64,000 nucleotides of DNA from Saccharofermentans sp. (GTDB lineage Bacteria > Bacillota > Clostridia > Saccharofermentanales > Saccharofermentanaceae). Position 1 is the first letter of the stretch. Every line of letters begins with the position of its first letter. Where the stretch lies: assembly GCA_024688685.1 (NCBI GenBank), contig JAILDX010000026.1, forward strand, positions 1 through 64,000. The letters are read 5' to 3'. Below, one piece after another: positions 50,243 through 60,262 of this stretch. Made by a program: the position numbers and the translations under genes. Under the pieces are notes generated by a model that searched no databases, had not been told where the DNA came from, and worked only from the letters and a program-made list of their open reading frames with translations.

Positions 50243-51253
50243 TCACTGCTCATCGTTTGTAACAGGGACATTTGCCTCGTTACCGGCAGGGATTCCCTGA
50301 CCTACGATAGCTGCCAGACCACGCTGCTGGATCATTCTCGTAAAGACTGCGTTGGATACGTAGCTTGCGAACGGTCTATCGAGGAATCCTGTTACCTTGG
50401 ATGCATCGATCATTACGCCATTCCACATGCTGTTCTCGTTCCTTACGATATAAGGCATACCGATGAAGCCACCTTCTGTATCGACATTCGTCTCGCCCTT
50501 CCAAACAGCAAATCCGTTGCTTCTGCTCTCAGATGAAATCCTGTTGGTGAGATGTGCACCATAGAAATCGATAGAAGCAGAAAGTGTCATGTAACCATAT
50601 GATGACTCAGCCTGGATCTTGCTGATCTTAACGCAGCCGGGATCAACCTTCTCAATGACCTTGAGAGCAGCGATGAACTCATCATAACCACGATAGTTCT
50701 CTTCACTGAATACACCTGTCTCGTTGATGAGAGTAGCGATATTCTCAGCGATGAGATTACCATGCTCGTCTGTAGTAGGATTGAGGATCTTATCAGCCTG
50801 GAGGCCTTCGTAACCATCTGTTGTTGAGTATCTTACGTTTACTCTCTGGCAGAGGAGTGAATCAGCAGAAACTGAACCATCAGCCATAACGATGGCATTT
50901 GTTCCGACATTCTCAGTATCTACGCTAACGAGGAAAGGGTTATCCTGCTGCTCAAATACCTTGAGAACATACTGCTCAAGATTCTCTGACTTGATCTCGC
51001 TGATAAATGACTGCTCAAACGAAATGATATTGTTCTTAAGTTCCTCAATTGCATTCTCAGTATTGACATTCTCCTGCTTGAGCTGATCGAGATAGTCCTT
51101 CTGAGCCTGCAGATTAGTAAGTTCTACCTGCATATCAGCATAGGCACTGTTAAGAGTTCTTACACCAAACATGTATGCCAGCAAGCCGATAACGACAAGT
51201 AACATCAAATAGATTATTGCTTTTTCACGCAATGACAAACTACTCATGCTCAT
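50243..51253 (-). CDS. pilO: PilO-like pilus assembly protein
   Basis: One membrane helix (KAIIYLMLLVVIGLLAYMFG) is followed by a coiled-coil (VELTNLQAQKDYLDQLKQEN...) and two small ferredoxin-like lobes, the PilO layout; the 336-residue length exceeds typical PilO, owing to a C-terminal extension with RPFASYVSNAVF. Start 51253 has GGAGG at the right distance; an upstream GTG would be too close. The gene follows pilN with 2 bp between. PilM-N-O form the inner-membrane alignment complex linking the motor to the fibre. Confidence 0.75.
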   Translation of the reverse strand: MSMSSLSLREKAIIYLMLLVVIGLLAYMFGVRTLNSAYADMQVELTNLQAQKDYLDQLKQENVNTENAIEELKNNIISFEQSFISEIKSENLEQYVLKVFEQQDNPFLVSVDTENVGTNAIVMADGSVSADSLLCQRVNVRYSTTDGYEGLQADKILNPTTDEHGNLIAENIATLINETGVFSEENYRGYDEFIAALKVIEKVDPGCVKISKIQAESSYGYMTLSASIDFYGAHLTNRISSESRSNGFAVWKGETNVDTEGGFIGMPYIVRNENSMWNGVMIDASKVTGFLDRPFASYVSNAVFTRMIQQRGLAAIVGQGIPAGNEANVPVTNDEQ

Positions 51254-51255
51254 TA

Positions 51256-52176
51256 TCACTGTCCTCCTTCTGCAACGCTATAGTAGAGCTGGATCGTTAC
51301 GTTAGCGTTAGCCTGACCTTCGATCCTGTTGTTGGCAACTGCAGCGTTGACCTGATCTACCAGGAGCGCACCGTTGTTAACAGTGATACCAACAAGGTTG
51401 TAATTAACACCAGACTGTGAATATGTAGCGATATCTTCGATAACGTATGTCTCACCTGCGCTGTAAGACTCTGTCTCAATAGCACCGAGGCTGGTGATTG
51501 CAGCGCCGCTGTCCTGAGCGGGCTTGATGTATCTGGATACTGATACATAAACGTCGCTTGTGAGCTGACCTTCGATCTTGTAGGAATAGTAGTTATTAAT
51601 ACCATTGTTGATAAAGTCATCAACAGAACCTACTGAGTTCGGAGCAACCCTGTTGATCGTGATAGCAACAGGAGCTGCAAATACATCAGAACTGTTAAGC
51701 ATATTAACAAGATTCAATACGCTGTAGTAACTGAATGAATATCCGTCGATCTGGAATGATGTCTGGTTGATCAGATAGTTCTCAACATAAGTATCTGAAG
51801 GGATGCACTCAGCGAGCTTGTCAGTAAGCTTAACTGCAACTGCATCTGTCATATCAACCTGCTCACGCATCTGTGACAGAACGTAGTAGTAATTGTTCTT
51901 GTCATTCAATTCCTGCTGGAGCTGAGATGCACGGACCTCAAGACCAGCATATTCTTCACTTGCGAGAGTATTCTTAAGTTCGTTGATCGTGGCACTTACG
52001 ATAGCGTTTCTGATTACCAGATAAACGATGATCGCAACGATTGCCAAAACAACGATTACTCCGGCAACAACACCGTAGCCCAAGAGTCTTGTCATCTTTG
52101 CCGCATTTGCAGTAAATTCGGCAAAGAAGTTCATATCGCGCTTGACTACGTCTTTATTAGAACCTAAACTTGGCAT
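51256..52176 (-). CDS. pilN: PilN-like pilus assembly protein
   Basis: A short cytoplasmic N-terminus MPSLGSNKDVVKRDMNFFAE, the stretch that in family members binds PilM, precedes the membrane helix (VVAGVIVVLAIVAIIVYLVI). A coiled coil with LASEEYAGLEVRASQLQQEL and a PilN-like lobe follow. Length 306 is longer than typical PilN. AGGAGG is present before the ATG. Order pilM-pilN-pilO is as in known operons. Confidence 0.78.
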   Translation of the reverse strand: MPSLGSNKDVVKRDMNFFAEFTANAAKMTRLLGYGVVAGVIVVLAIVAIIVYLVIRNAIVSATINELKNTLASEEYAGLEVRASQLQQELNDKNNYYYVLSQMREQVDMTDAVAVKLTDKLAECIPSDTYVENYLINQTSFQIDGYSFSYYSVLNLVNMLNSSDVFAAPVAITINRVAPNSVGSVDDFINNGINNYYSYKIEGQLTSDVYVSVSRYIKPAQDSGAAITSLGAIETESYSAGETYVIEDIATYSQSGVNYNLVGITVNNGALLVDQVNAAVANNRIEGQANANVTIQLYYSVAEGGQ

Positions 52177-52191
52177 TTCCTTAACTCCTCC

Positions 52192-53310
52192 TTAGTCTTC
52201 ACGTATAAGCGCACCGCAGCAGTTTACGAACTGCGGAAGCATAAAATCTTTAGGACCTGCTACAGTGCTCAATGTATTGAGAACCTCAACATTGGTACCG
52301 AGCTGACGTGACAATTCCTTATCGATCTTCTTGTAGCTTGCACCGGAACCATAGAGGAAGCATGTGCTGATGCTGTCAATATGGAACTTTGAGATAGAGA
52401 ACTGAGCTGTTCTGTTAACTGTCTCAACCAAGCTCTTGAAATATGCATTAACCGCACTCTGAAGTGAAGGGATCTCTGCAACTGTCTCATGCCATACATC
52501 GATATCCTCGATAGGGATAAGAGACTCTGCATCAGACTTAGTGATATTAAGTCTTCTTGCAAGTGATGACTGATTGTCATTTCCACCCTGCATCTTCTTA
52601 ACAGACTCTGCTACCTGACGGATATTTGCGTGTCCGAAAGCGAGTCTTCTTGAAAGTACTGGGAATCCCTTGTCAAGAACAGTTACAGTTGTTGTTGAAC
52701 CGGAAAGCTCAACAAGAAGCAGTGTTGTCTGTGCAATGTTTACGTTACCGTTAATGATACCGCTTGAGAAGAGCTTTCTGATAGCGTTAGGGTTGACATC
52801 CATAGCAACAGGTGTCAGATCCATGTTCTTAAGGAACTCTCTGTATTCAGCGATCGTCTCAACAGGAACAGCTGTAGCTCTGATCTTGAGCTTGGGAGCA
52901 TTTGTCTCCTCATCCACAGCTGTACCGTAGATGATGTAGTCAATGTTCATCTCCTTGTTATTGCCCTGACCCATAACCTCGTACTTAACCATATCCTTGA
53001 GCTGTTCGTTCTTAGCCTTAGGAAGTTCGAGGTCTCTTGTGTGCATGAAAGCACCTTCTGTTGTAACAATTGCTGATCTGTTCTTGATATCAAGTCTTGC
53101 GATAGCATGCTTCAGAGCCATGATAACGCCGAATGAGTCAGCGATAGCTCCGTCATTGATGGCATCATTCTCCAAAGGAACAACACCAACCTTCTCAAGT
53201 ACAATAAGGCCTGTCTTCTTGTTATGTGTTCCAACTGCGAGTTTGATCTCAGAACTGGAACAATCTATTACAAATTCAGATGAAGCCTTTCCAAATGATG
53301 AAAAATCCAT
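52192..53310 (-). CDS. pilM: PilM, actin-like pilus assembly ATPase
   Basis: PilM has an actin-like fold and binds PilN in the cytoplasm. The start SEFVIDCSSSEIKLAVGTHN gives the first phosphate loop, and VELSGSTTTVTVLDKGFPVLSRRLAFG the second; the C-terminal lobe contains FLYGSGASYKKIDKELSRQLG, the adenosine motif. Length 372. AAAGGAG precedes the ATG. Positioned between pilC and pilN as usual. Confidence 0.88.
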   Translation of the reverse strand: MDFSSFGKASSEFVIDCSSSEIKLAVGTHNKKTGLIVLEKVGVVPLENDAINDGAIADSFGVIMALKHAIARLDIKNRSAIVTTEGAFMHTRDLELPKAKNEQLKDMVKYEVMGQGNNKEMNIDYIIYGTAVDEETNAPKLKIRATAVPVETIAEYREFLKNMDLTPVAMDVNPNAIRKLFSSGIINGNVNIAQTTLLLVELSGSTTTVTVLDKGFPVLSRRLAFGHANIRQVAESVKKMQGGNDNQSSLARRLNITKSDAESLIPIEDIDVWHETVAEIPSLQSAVNAYFKSLVETVNRTAQFSISKFHIDSISTCFLYGSGASYKKIDKELSRQLGTNVEVLNTLSTVAGPKDFMLPQFVNCCGALIRED

Positions 53311-53336
53311 TATTTATCTCCTTTCAATAATTCTCA

Positions 53337-54539
53337 TTAGATGTAAGATGCCATATTGAAGATCGGGATAGCGATACCACCGACGATAAGTCCGACGATA
53401 ACAGCCATTACGATGATCATTATAGGTTCAAGCGCTGCAGTCATCTTTGATGTTGCAGAATCAGCTTCATCTTCAAAGTAATCTGCTGCCTTCTCAAGGA
53501 TCGTATCAAGAGTACCGGACTCCTCACCGATAGCAACCATTGCGTAAACCATCGGAGGGAATTCTTCAATGTTCTTGATAGACTTTGAAAGAGCTGCACC
53601 CTTACGGATCTCAAGACGGGCATCCGCAAGCTTTTTCTCAAGAATTACGTTTTCAAGAGACTTTTCTGTAATCTCAACTGCCTGAAGAACAGAAATACCT
53701 GACTTAAGGAGAGTTGAAACAGTTCTTGTAAACTGAGCTGTTGCTGTCATTGTTGTCATAGGTCCAACAATCGGCATGTGGATCATGAGCCAGGACCACT
53801 GATACTGTCCCTTAGCTGATGATCTCCAGATCTTGAAAGCCGTATAACCGCCAAAGATAACGATAGCATAGATATACCAGTATTTGGTCAAGGAGTCACT
53901 GATAGCGATAATGGCTTTTGTGAGTCCGGGGAGCTCACCGCCGAGATCTGTGATCGTTGTCGTGATCTTAGGAACAAGGAATGTCAAAAGACCCCAGGAT
54001 ACTGCAAACGTAACGAAAGCAAGGATCTTAGGATATACCATTGCTGATGACATCTTGTTCTTGATCTTCTGAGACTTCTGGAAGTGCTCAGCAAGTCTTT
54101 CCATAACCTCATCGAGACGACCTGATTCCTCACCTGCAGCGACCATACTGATCATGATGTTAGGAATAAGGCCCTGTTGTTCCTTAAATGCTTCTGACAT
54201 TGTACGACCACCCTGGATCGACTCATAAACTTCACCAACGATAGTCTTAGCATTCTTTGATTCAATCTGCTGATACAACATATCGAGTGCTCTGATGATA
54301 GTTATACCTGCAGAAAGCAAAGACGCCAACTGTCTCGTAATGAGAACGAGGTCCTTTGTCTTCAGCTTCTTTTTGCCGCCGATATTAAGGAAACCGGCGC
54401 CTTTATCAAGTTTAAGGGATGCAACAAATTTTCCGTCAGCACGGAGCTTACGAGATGCATCAGCCATGCTGGCTGCATCTATAACGCCCGTCGAGGTCTT
54501 GCCTGCGGCATCGATAACCTGATATCTGAAATTAGGCAT
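53337..54539 (-). CDS. pilC: PilC platform protein (type II secretion F family)
   Basis: The inner-membrane platform protein couples PilB/PilT to the fibre. Two T2SSF domains (about residues 66-190 and 270-390) each end in a membrane helix region; signature fragments are TRQLASLLSAGITIIRALD and its second-copy counterpart TRTVSTLLKSGISVLQAVE, plus MVAAGEESGRLDEVMERLAE and MVAIGEESGTLDTILEKAAD. Length 400 is normal. AGGAGGAGG precedes the ATG. Lies directly after pilT. Confidence 0.95.
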   Translation of the reverse strand: MPNFRYQVIDAAGKTSTGVIDAASMADASRKLRADGKFVASLKLDKGAGFLNIGGKKKLKTKDLVLITRQLASLLSAGITIIRALDMLYQQIESKNAKTIVGEVYESIQGGRTMSEAFKEQQGLIPNIMISMVAAGEESGRLDEVMERLAEHFQKSQKIKNKMSSAMVYPKILAFVTFAVSWGLLTFLVPKITTTITDLGGELPGLTKAIIAISDSLTKYWYIYAIVIFGGYTAFKIWRSSAKGQYQWSWLMIHMPIVGPMTTMTATAQFTRTVSTLLKSGISVLQAVEITEKSLENVILEKKLADARLEIRKGAALSKSIKNIEEFPPMVYAMVAIGEESGTLDTILEKAADYFEDEADSATSKMTAALEPIMIIVMAVIVGLIVGGIAIPIFNMASYI

Positions 54540-54576
54540 TTCTTTATCCTCCTCCTGAATTTTTACCTATTAATTA

Positions 54577-55695
54577 TTACTGGAAGTCGATATCCGAGAA
54601 CAGCGGGCTGTTAGCAGGTCCGCCAACATTGTTGATGTATCTCTTCAGATCATCAGGGAATCTGCATCTTGAGATTGCCGTATCCCTTGTGATTATCTTT
54701 CTCTTAACAAGCTCTGCAAGGTAGAAATCCAAAGGACACATACCTGCCTGAAGGCTTGTAGCGATTGTACTGTCGATCTGATAAGTCTTTCCTTCACGGA
54801 TATTATTGCGGATAGCATCGTTAGAGATCATGATCTCGAATGCTGCACAACGACCTCCGCCGATCCTGGGTACGAGAGTCTGACAGATAACGGCAACAAG
54901 AACTGTACCAAGCTGTACTCTGACCTGATCCTGCTGATGAGGAGGGAAAACGTCGATAATACGGTTAACCGTATCTGCTGCTGACGATGTATGGAGTGTT
55001 GACATAACAAGGTGACCCGTCTCAGATGCAGTAATAGCAGTACTGATCGTATCGAGGTCACGCATCTCACCTACGAGAATGATATCAGGGTCTTCACGGA
55101 GAGCAGCTCTGAGTGCGTTAGCAAATGAAAGCGTATCCTCATGGATCTCTCTCTGATTGATCATAGCCTCTCCATGCATATGGAGATACTCGATAGGCTC
55201 CTCAAGCGTAAGAATATGACACTTCTTAACGCTGTTGACATGACCGATCATGGCAGCAAGTGTCGTTGACTTACCGGAACCCGTAGGACCTGTAACAAGG
55301 ATAAGACCACGGGGTCTCTCTGCCAGTTCCTTGAAGATAGCGGGAAGTCCGAGCTTCTCACATGTGGGGATCTCGTTCGTGATGGTTCTTGCTGCAAGAG
55401 CAAATGAACCTCTCTGCTTGTAGATGTTACATCTGAAACGGCTGTAATCATGAACGACATAGGAGAAGTCGATCTCGCCTCTCTCGTTCAGGTACTGCTG
55501 TCTCGACTTGTCGATCATAGACTTGCAGAGAAACTCGGTGTCAGCCGGCGTAAGGATCTGCTTGCTCAAAGGCATAAGCTGACCGTCAATACGGATCATC
55601 GGAGGAAGTCCGACCGTAATGTGCGTATCAGATGCACCTCTTCTGACAGCCTCAGCCAAAATAGCTTCCATCGTCAGTGTAAAACCTTCTTCCAT
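54577..55695 (-). CDS. pilT: PilT twitching-motility retraction ATPase
   Basis: PilT depolymerises pili and drives retraction. ASDTHITVGLPPMIRIDGQL opens the N-terminal domain; Walker A GPTGSGKSTT, the Asp box ILTLEEPIEYLH, Walker B DIILVGEMRDLDT and the His box STLHTSSAADTVNR follow. The C-terminal AIRNNIREGKTYQIDS block is typical of PilT, not PilB. Length 372 includes a short extra tail. AAAGGAGG precedes the ATG. Its presence predicts dynamic, retractable pili. Confidence 0.95.
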   Translation of the reverse strand: MEEGFTLTMEAILAEAVRRGASDTHITVGLPPMIRIDGQLMPLSKQILTPADTEFLCKSMIDKSRQQYLNERGEIDFSYVVHDYSRFRCNIYKQRGSFALAARTITNEIPTCEKLGLPAIFKELAERPRGLILVTGPTGSGKSTTLAAMIGHVNSVKKCHILTLEEPIEYLHMHGEAMINQREIHEDTLSFANALRAALREDPDIILVGEMRDLDTISTAITASETGHLVMSTLHTSSAADTVNRIIDVFPPHQQDQVRVQLGTVLVAVICQTLVPRIGGGRCAAFEIMISNDAIRNNIREGKTYQIDSTIATSLQAGMCPLDFYLAELVKRKIITRDTAISRCRFPDDLKRYINNVGGPANSPLFSDIDFQ

Positions 55696-55725
55696 TTATA
55701 AACCTCCTTTATAGAAACATGATCA

Positions 55726-57393
55726 TTATCCGTCGATGGAGTATGCAACTCTGTTCATCTCATCAACGGTCGAAATACCTTCGAGAACCAGTGCCTTAGC
55801 GGAGTCGAACAGCATCTGTGTTCCCTCCGAAACAGCAAGGACTCTCATCTCTTCTTCAGTAGCACGCTTCTCAAGAAGCATCTTCATACCCTTTGTCATA
55901 CAGATGATCTCATGGATAGCAATACGTCCCTTATAACCGGAACCGTTGCAGTCTGTACAACCCTCACCCTTGTAAAGCTTCTGGCCGTCCTCGAGCTTGA
56001 GTTCTGCCTTAAGAACCTCGTCGGGCTCGTATGCCTTACGGCAATTTGTACAGATTCTTCTGACAAGACGCTGTGAGATGACACCAACAACAGCAGTAGA
56101 TACCATGTAGGGCTCGATACCCATATCGATAAGTCTGTTGATGGAAGATACAGCATCGTTGGTATGGATTGTACTGAAAACCAAGTGTCCTGTGATAGCA
56201 GCTCTCATTGCGATCTCAGCAGTCTCACCGTCACGGATCTCTCCGACGAGAACGATGTCAGGGTCCTGACGGAGGATAGAACGGAGAGCTGAAGCGAATG
56301 TCATACCTGCCTTGGCATTGATCTGACACTGGTTGAGTCCGGGGATACGGATCTCGACAGGGTCTTCAGCTGTAATGATATTTGTCTCAGGGGTGTTCTT
56401 CTCTGAAAGGATTGTATAAAGAGTTGTTGTCTTACCTGAACCTGTAGGTCCTGAAACAAGACAAACGCCCTGAGGGACCTTAACGATCTTATCAATGAGG
56501 GCGTTATTATGATCACTTATACCGAGATACTTACGGTTAAGGTTGCCGTCGTTCTTTGCAAGGATACGGATAACCGTCTTCTCACCGGTAATACAAGGAA
56601 GTATGGATACACGCATGTCCACGGGTTCGCCGTTGATCTCTGTTCTGATACGGCCGTCCTGAGGGATACGCTTCTCAGCAATATTCATACCGCCAAGGAT
56701 CTTGATTCTTGTTGTAATGGCATCCTTTGCTGCAAGAGGGTTGCTCATGACTTCCTGCATGACGCCGTCGATTCTTATTCTGACTCGTACGCGGTCTTCC
56801 ATAGGTTCGATATGGATATCCGAAGAGCCTGCTCTGATAGCATAATCGATCATTGAGTTAACGAGCTTAACAACAGGAGCCGAGTTAACTGCTTCGGAAA
56901 GCTCTGAATCCAGACCTTCGAGGTCGGTGGACATGTCAATGCCCAACTCTTCTGCTGCCTGTGCTGCCTGCTCTTTACCGTAATTGACCTTGATCGATTC
57001 TTCAATGGAAGATCTGGTAGCAAGCATTGGAGTAACATTGTAACCTGACCTGAACTGCAGATCATCCATAATAAGGATGTTCATCGGGTCATCAATAGCA
57101 ACAACCAGGTTGTCTCCGTCAAAACCTATAGGGAGAACACAGTTCTCAAGGCAATACTTCTCATCAAACAGTGATGTTGCTTTGGGGTCGATGTCAATGC
57201 TGGTGAGGTCAATGATAGGATAATCATACTGACTCGAAACGGCACGGAGTATATCAAACTCAGTCATCAGACCCATGTCGACAATTACCTCACCGAGTCT
57301 CTTACCAGTCTCCTTTGAATTGGTCAAAGCTTCTGAAAGTTCAGCAGCTGACAGGTAACCGCTCTCGATAAGGATATCTCCTAATCTCTTCAT
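55726..57393 (-). CDS. pilB: PilB pilus extension ATPase
   Basis: PilB powers pilin assembly. Residues 1-150 form the MshEN-like N-terminal domain (MKRLGDILIESGYLSAAELS). The ATPase core has Walker A GPTGSGKTTT, the Asp box ITAEDPVEI, Walker B DIVLVGEIRDGET and the His box STIHTNDAVSSINR; two CxxC pairs (CTNCRKAYEP, CTDCNGSGYKG) form the zinc site. Start 57393 is fixed by AGGAGGAAGT; the frame extends further but that part covers the ribosome binding site. First gene of the pilus assembly operon. Confidence 0.95.
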   Translation of the reverse strand: MKRLGDILIESGYLSAAELSEALTNSKETGKRLGEVIVDMGLMTEFDILRAVSSQYDYPIIDLTSIDIDPKATSLFDEKYCLENCVLPIGFDGDNLVVAIDDPMNILIMDDLQFRSGYNVTPMLATRSSIEESIKVNYGKEQAAQAAEELGIDMSTDLEGLDSELSEAVNSAPVVKLVNSMIDYAIRAGSSDIHIEPMEDRVRVRIRIDGVMQEVMSNPLAAKDAITTRIKILGGMNIAEKRIPQDGRIRTEINGEPVDMRVSILPCITGEKTVIRILAKNDGNLNRKYLGISDHNNALIDKIVKVPQGVCLVSGPTGSGKTTTLYTILSEKNTPETNIITAEDPVEIRIPGLNQCQINAKAGMTFASALRSILRQDPDIVLVGEIRDGETAEIAMRAAITGHLVFSTIHTNDAVSSINRLIDMGIEPYMVSTAVVGVISQRLVRRICTNCRKAYEPDEVLKAELKLEDGQKLYKGEGCTDCNGSGYKGRIAIHEIICMTKGMKMLLEKRATEEEMRVLAVSEGTQMLFDSAKALVLEGISTVDEMNRVAYSIDG

Positions 57394-57486
57394 ACTTCCT
57401 CCTGTGTTAAAAAGGCAATAAGTGCAAAGGAGGTCTTCTGATAATAGAGACACCTATACACACTACTTGAGCCTAATATTTATCAA

Positions 57487-57515
57487 ACTATATAACAAAA
57501 TGTCAGATAAAACAA
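57487..57515 (-). promoter_or_regulatory. Candidate promoter of the pilBTCMNO operon
   Basis: Minus-strand TTGTTT (57510-57515), 17-bp spacer, TATAGT (57487-57492). A second possibility further upstream is TTGTAA with an 18-bp spacer and TATCAT. The mRNA leader would be about 90 bases. Confidence 0.4.
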
Positions 57516-57582
57516 GTAAATTTATGATATTTGACCACTCAAAACGGTTACAATTTGTAATGTTTTAATAAACCAGTGTTTA

Positions 57583-57591
57583 TGTTATATT
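57583..57591 (+). promoter_or_regulatory. Extended -10 promoter of pilD
   Basis: TGTTATATT, an extended -10, lies 24 bases before the TTG start of pilD; GGAGG follows. Divergent from the pilB promoter region. Confidence 0.6.
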
Positions 57592-57615
57592 ACTGTTAGT
57601 TTACGGAGGTTTATC

Positions 57616-58470
57616 TTGTATACAGGCGCTGTTATATATCTTTTGGTAATGTCTGCCCTTTTCGGGATCATAATAGGCAGTTTTCTCAATGTTGTCATCT
57701 ACCGTGTTCCGGCCGGAAGGACTGTTGTTAAGGGCCATTCCATGTGTATGACCTGCGGTCATAATCTTGCCGCCAAGGATCTTATCCCGATCATCAGCTG
57801 GGCAACGCTTAAAGGCAAGTGCAGATACTGCGGCGCTCCCATCGCCTCCAGATATACGAAGATCGAGAGCTTCACGGGCGTGGCATTCCTTATCTCAGCC
57901 ATCTGTGCGTATAAGACAGCCGCTCCGGCTCTTGTGATATTTGATTATCCGGAATACACGTTCGGACTTGTGTACTTTGTGCTCTATGCCCTTTCCGTTG
58001 CGGCTGCGATATCCGCGATGATGATCTATTTCGATACAGGCAAGGGATATCCCGGGGTTGCGGTATGGACATTAGTTCTCAAGATACCCGCTGTGCTTCT
58101 CCCCTATATATTTAATATCATGGGCGACCGCGGCGGAGTACTTAACGCACTGAAGAGCGTCGGTATCTATCTGCTTCAGACAGGCTGTGCGATCCTTCTG
58201 ATCTTTCTCCTGTTTCTGATCGGGAAGAAGAAATACGGCATCGGGGATCTTTTCCTTGATATTTCGATATTGTCACTGCCGCTCTTCAATCTTTACTATT
58301 ATTTCCGTAACCAGTGGATTGAATTTATGGCTTTTGCGCTCTGCTACGGAATATTGAGATCAGTTACAAAGGGAACATCAAAGGATAAGTACTCCGGCAT
58401 TATCGCCGTATGTACACTTCTCTTTATTTCTCTGATACATTATATATATAGAATGCTTATTACCGCATAA
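57616..58470 (+). CDS. pilD: Prepilin peptidase PilD (leader peptidase / methyltransferase family)
   Basis: PilD cuts the leader of type IV prepilins and N-methylates the new end. The N-terminal GSFLNVVIYRVP is followed by the zinc-type cysteines Cys44, Cys47, Cys69 and Cys72, and then the membrane aspartyl protease with Asp140 (MIYFDTGKG) and Asp211 in GIGD. Eight membrane helices are expected. TTG start with GGAGG six bases before. It is divergent from pilB and heads the plus-strand group with yebC, 12 bp downstream. Confidence 0.93.
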   Translation: MYTGAVIYLLVMSALFGIIIGSFLNVVIYRVPAGRTVVKGHSMCMTCGHNLAAKDLIPIISWATLKGKCRYCGAPIASRYTKIESFTGVAFLISAICAYKTAAPALVIFDYPEYTFGLVYFVLYALSVAAAISAMMIYFDTGKGYPGVAVWTLVLKIPAVLLPYIFNIMGDRGGVLNALKSVGIYLLQTGCAILLIFLLFLIGKKKYGIGDLFLDISILSLPLFNLYYYFRNQWIEFMAFALCYGILRSVTKGTSKDKYSGIIAVCTLLFISLIHYIYRMLITA

Positions 58471-58482
58471 GGAGGAAATATT

Positions 58483-59208
58483 ATGTCAGGTCACTCCAAA
58501 TGGAGCAATATCAAGCGCAAGAAGGAAGCATCAGATGCGGCAAAGGGAGCGGTCTTCACAAAGATCGCCAAGGATATAGCTGTTGCAGTTAAGGCCGGAG
58601 GACCGGATCCTGACGGCAACTCAAGGCTGAAGGATATCATTTCGAAAGCAAAGGCAGCCAACATGCCTAACGACAACATCAACAGAGCCATCAAGAAGGC
58701 TGCAGGCGCAGGCGAAGGTGATGATTACGAAGAGATCACTTATGAAGGTTATGGTCCGGGCGGAGTTGCCGTAATGGTAAGAGCCCTTACAAACAACCGT
58801 AACAGGACGGCTGCTGATGTAAGACATATCTTTGATAAGAACGGCGGAAACCTCGGTGTGTCCGGAAGCGTTTCGTTCCTCTTTGAGGAGAAGGGAAGCA
58901 TTATGATCTCCAGAGAAGACTTTGAGGATGAGGATCAGGTAATGATGGACAGCCTCGAGTGCGGAGCTTCTGATTTCGATCCTGAGGATGAGTACTATGA
59001 GATCATCACTGACCCGGACAGCTACTACGAAGTAAAGGATGCACTCGAAGCCAAGGGATACACATTCGTTGATTCCAGCCTGGGTCCTGTCGCTACCACA
59101 CTTACAAGTGTTACCGATGAGGATACTGTCGCAGCTCTCGAGAAGATGTTCGAGATGATGGACGAGAACGAGGATATCCAGGAATACTATCACAGCTGGG
59201 ATAACTGA
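58483..59208 (+). CDS. yebC: YebC/PmpR-family protein (TACO1 family)
   Basis: YebC-type proteins were described as transcriptional regulators and more recently as translation factors that relieve stalling at proline stretches. The N-terminus MSGHSKWSNIKRKKEASDAA is diagnostic; the three-domain body has YEGYGPGGVAVMVRALTNNR and the acidic C-terminal lobe. Length 241 is standard. AAGGAGG precedes the ATG. It follows pilD by 12 bp and precedes the P-loop/Asp23 gene by 16 bp. Confidence 0.95.
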   Translation: MSGHSKWSNIKRKKEASDAAKGAVFTKIAKDIAVAVKAGGPDPDGNSRLKDIISKAKAANMPNDNINRAIKKAAGAGEGDDYEEITYEGYGPGGVAVMVRALTNNRNRTAADVRHIFDKNGGNLGVSGSVSFLFEEKGSIMISREDFEDEDQVMMDSLECGASDFDPEDEYYEIITDPDSYYEVKDALEAKGYTFVDSSLGPVATTLTSVTDEDTVAALEKMFEMMDENEDIQEYYHSWDN

Positions 59209-59224
59209 TAACAGGAGTTCTTAC

Positions 59225-60250
59225 GTGGCTGGCGGTGCAGAAGGCAAAGACAACAGTGCTTTAGGCAGAAAGGCCATCCTGCCTGAACTTCGTGACACTC
59301 TCAAGAGATTTGAGAAGCCGTCTGTATCGACGGGCTTTTACAGTGGTGACGGCGAGATCGGCATAGACAAGATCCTCGCGAGCGAGCAGCTTACCAGAGA
59401 AGCTCTTTCCAATATTGCGATCGTTGCTTTTGTAGGTCCTTCGGGTACCGGTAAGAGTACAAGAGCGATAAAGGTCGCCGGAGAGAATGAGATCTACTAC
59501 ATAATCGATGACGGTCTCCTCATCAACGGAAGCCGTATCGTCGCGGGAACATCCGCAAAGAAAGCTCCGACGAAGATAGAATCAGTCAGACAGGCGATTT
59601 TTGTTGATCCGACAAGGTCGGAAGTCATGAGGCGTGCCCTTGTGGAGAATATGCCGAAGACTCTCATGATCCTCGGCACTTCTGATTCAATGCTCAGCAA
59701 GATCTGTACGAACCTCTGGCTCAACCAGCCTTCGATGCTTATCCGTATCGAGGATGTTTCGACTGAAGAGGAAAGACGTCTTGCCCGTAATACGAGAATG
59801 ACTGAGGGAATGCACACCATTCCGGTCCCCAGCATGGAGATCAAGCACGAGTTCTCAGGTTATTTCTCAGATCCTTTCAGCATGCTGAGACAGCGTCTGG
59901 ACAAAGAAAGAGGTATTGCGCCTGTCGCGCCTGAATCTGAGCGAACGGTTGTAAGGCCTACGTTCTCATCACTCGGATCATATTCTATCTCAGATGAAGC
60001 ACTGCTCGATCTGGTCAAGATAGTCATCAAGGATATAAAGGGTATCGCAGAGGTCACTTCCTTCAAGACGGAGAAGAAGACATACGGCGTTGCCATCAGC
60101 ATTAATATTTCACTCTTCTACGGATACGATGCCCAGTCTATCCTGTCAAGGACACAGCAGAGCATCGGAGCCGCCATCGAGGAGTTTACTTCTATTACGA
60201 TCAACGAGGTCAACGTAAGGGCTGACCGACTTGTCCATTCGGATGCTTAA
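59225..60250 (+). CDS. P-loop NTPase fused to Asp23/Gls24-like domain
   Basis: The N-terminal domain has the P-loop GPSGTGKST (71-79), then YIIDDGLLINGSRIV, a strand and Asp pair that resembles small kinases. The C-terminal 90 residues match the Asp23/Gls24 envelope stress family (SYSISDEALLDLVKIVIKDI, then ADRLVHSDA). I know no characterised protein of this build. It starts with GTG after AGGAG. Neighbours are YebC, a DUF6062 protein and a DsrE-like protein, all spaced like an operon. Role unknown; the Asp23 part suggests binding near the membrane or envelope. Confidence 0.75.
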   Translation: MAGGAEGKDNSALGRKAILPELRDTLKRFEKPSVSTGFYSGDGEIGIDKILASEQLTREALSNIAIVAFVGPSGTGKSTRAIKVAGENEIYYIIDDGLLINGSRIVAGTSAKKAPTKIESVRQAIFVDPTRSEVMRRALVENMPKTLMILGTSDSMLSKICTNLWLNQPSMLIRIEDVSTEEERRLARNTRMTEGMHTIPVPSMEIKHEFSGYFSDPFSMLRQRLDKERGIAPVAPESERTVVRPTFSSLGSYSISDEALLDLVKIVIKDIKGIAEVTSFKTEKKTYGVAISINISLFYGYDAQSILSRTQQSIGAAIEEFTSITINEVNVRADRLVHSDA

Positions 60251-60262
60251 TGGAGGCTTAAT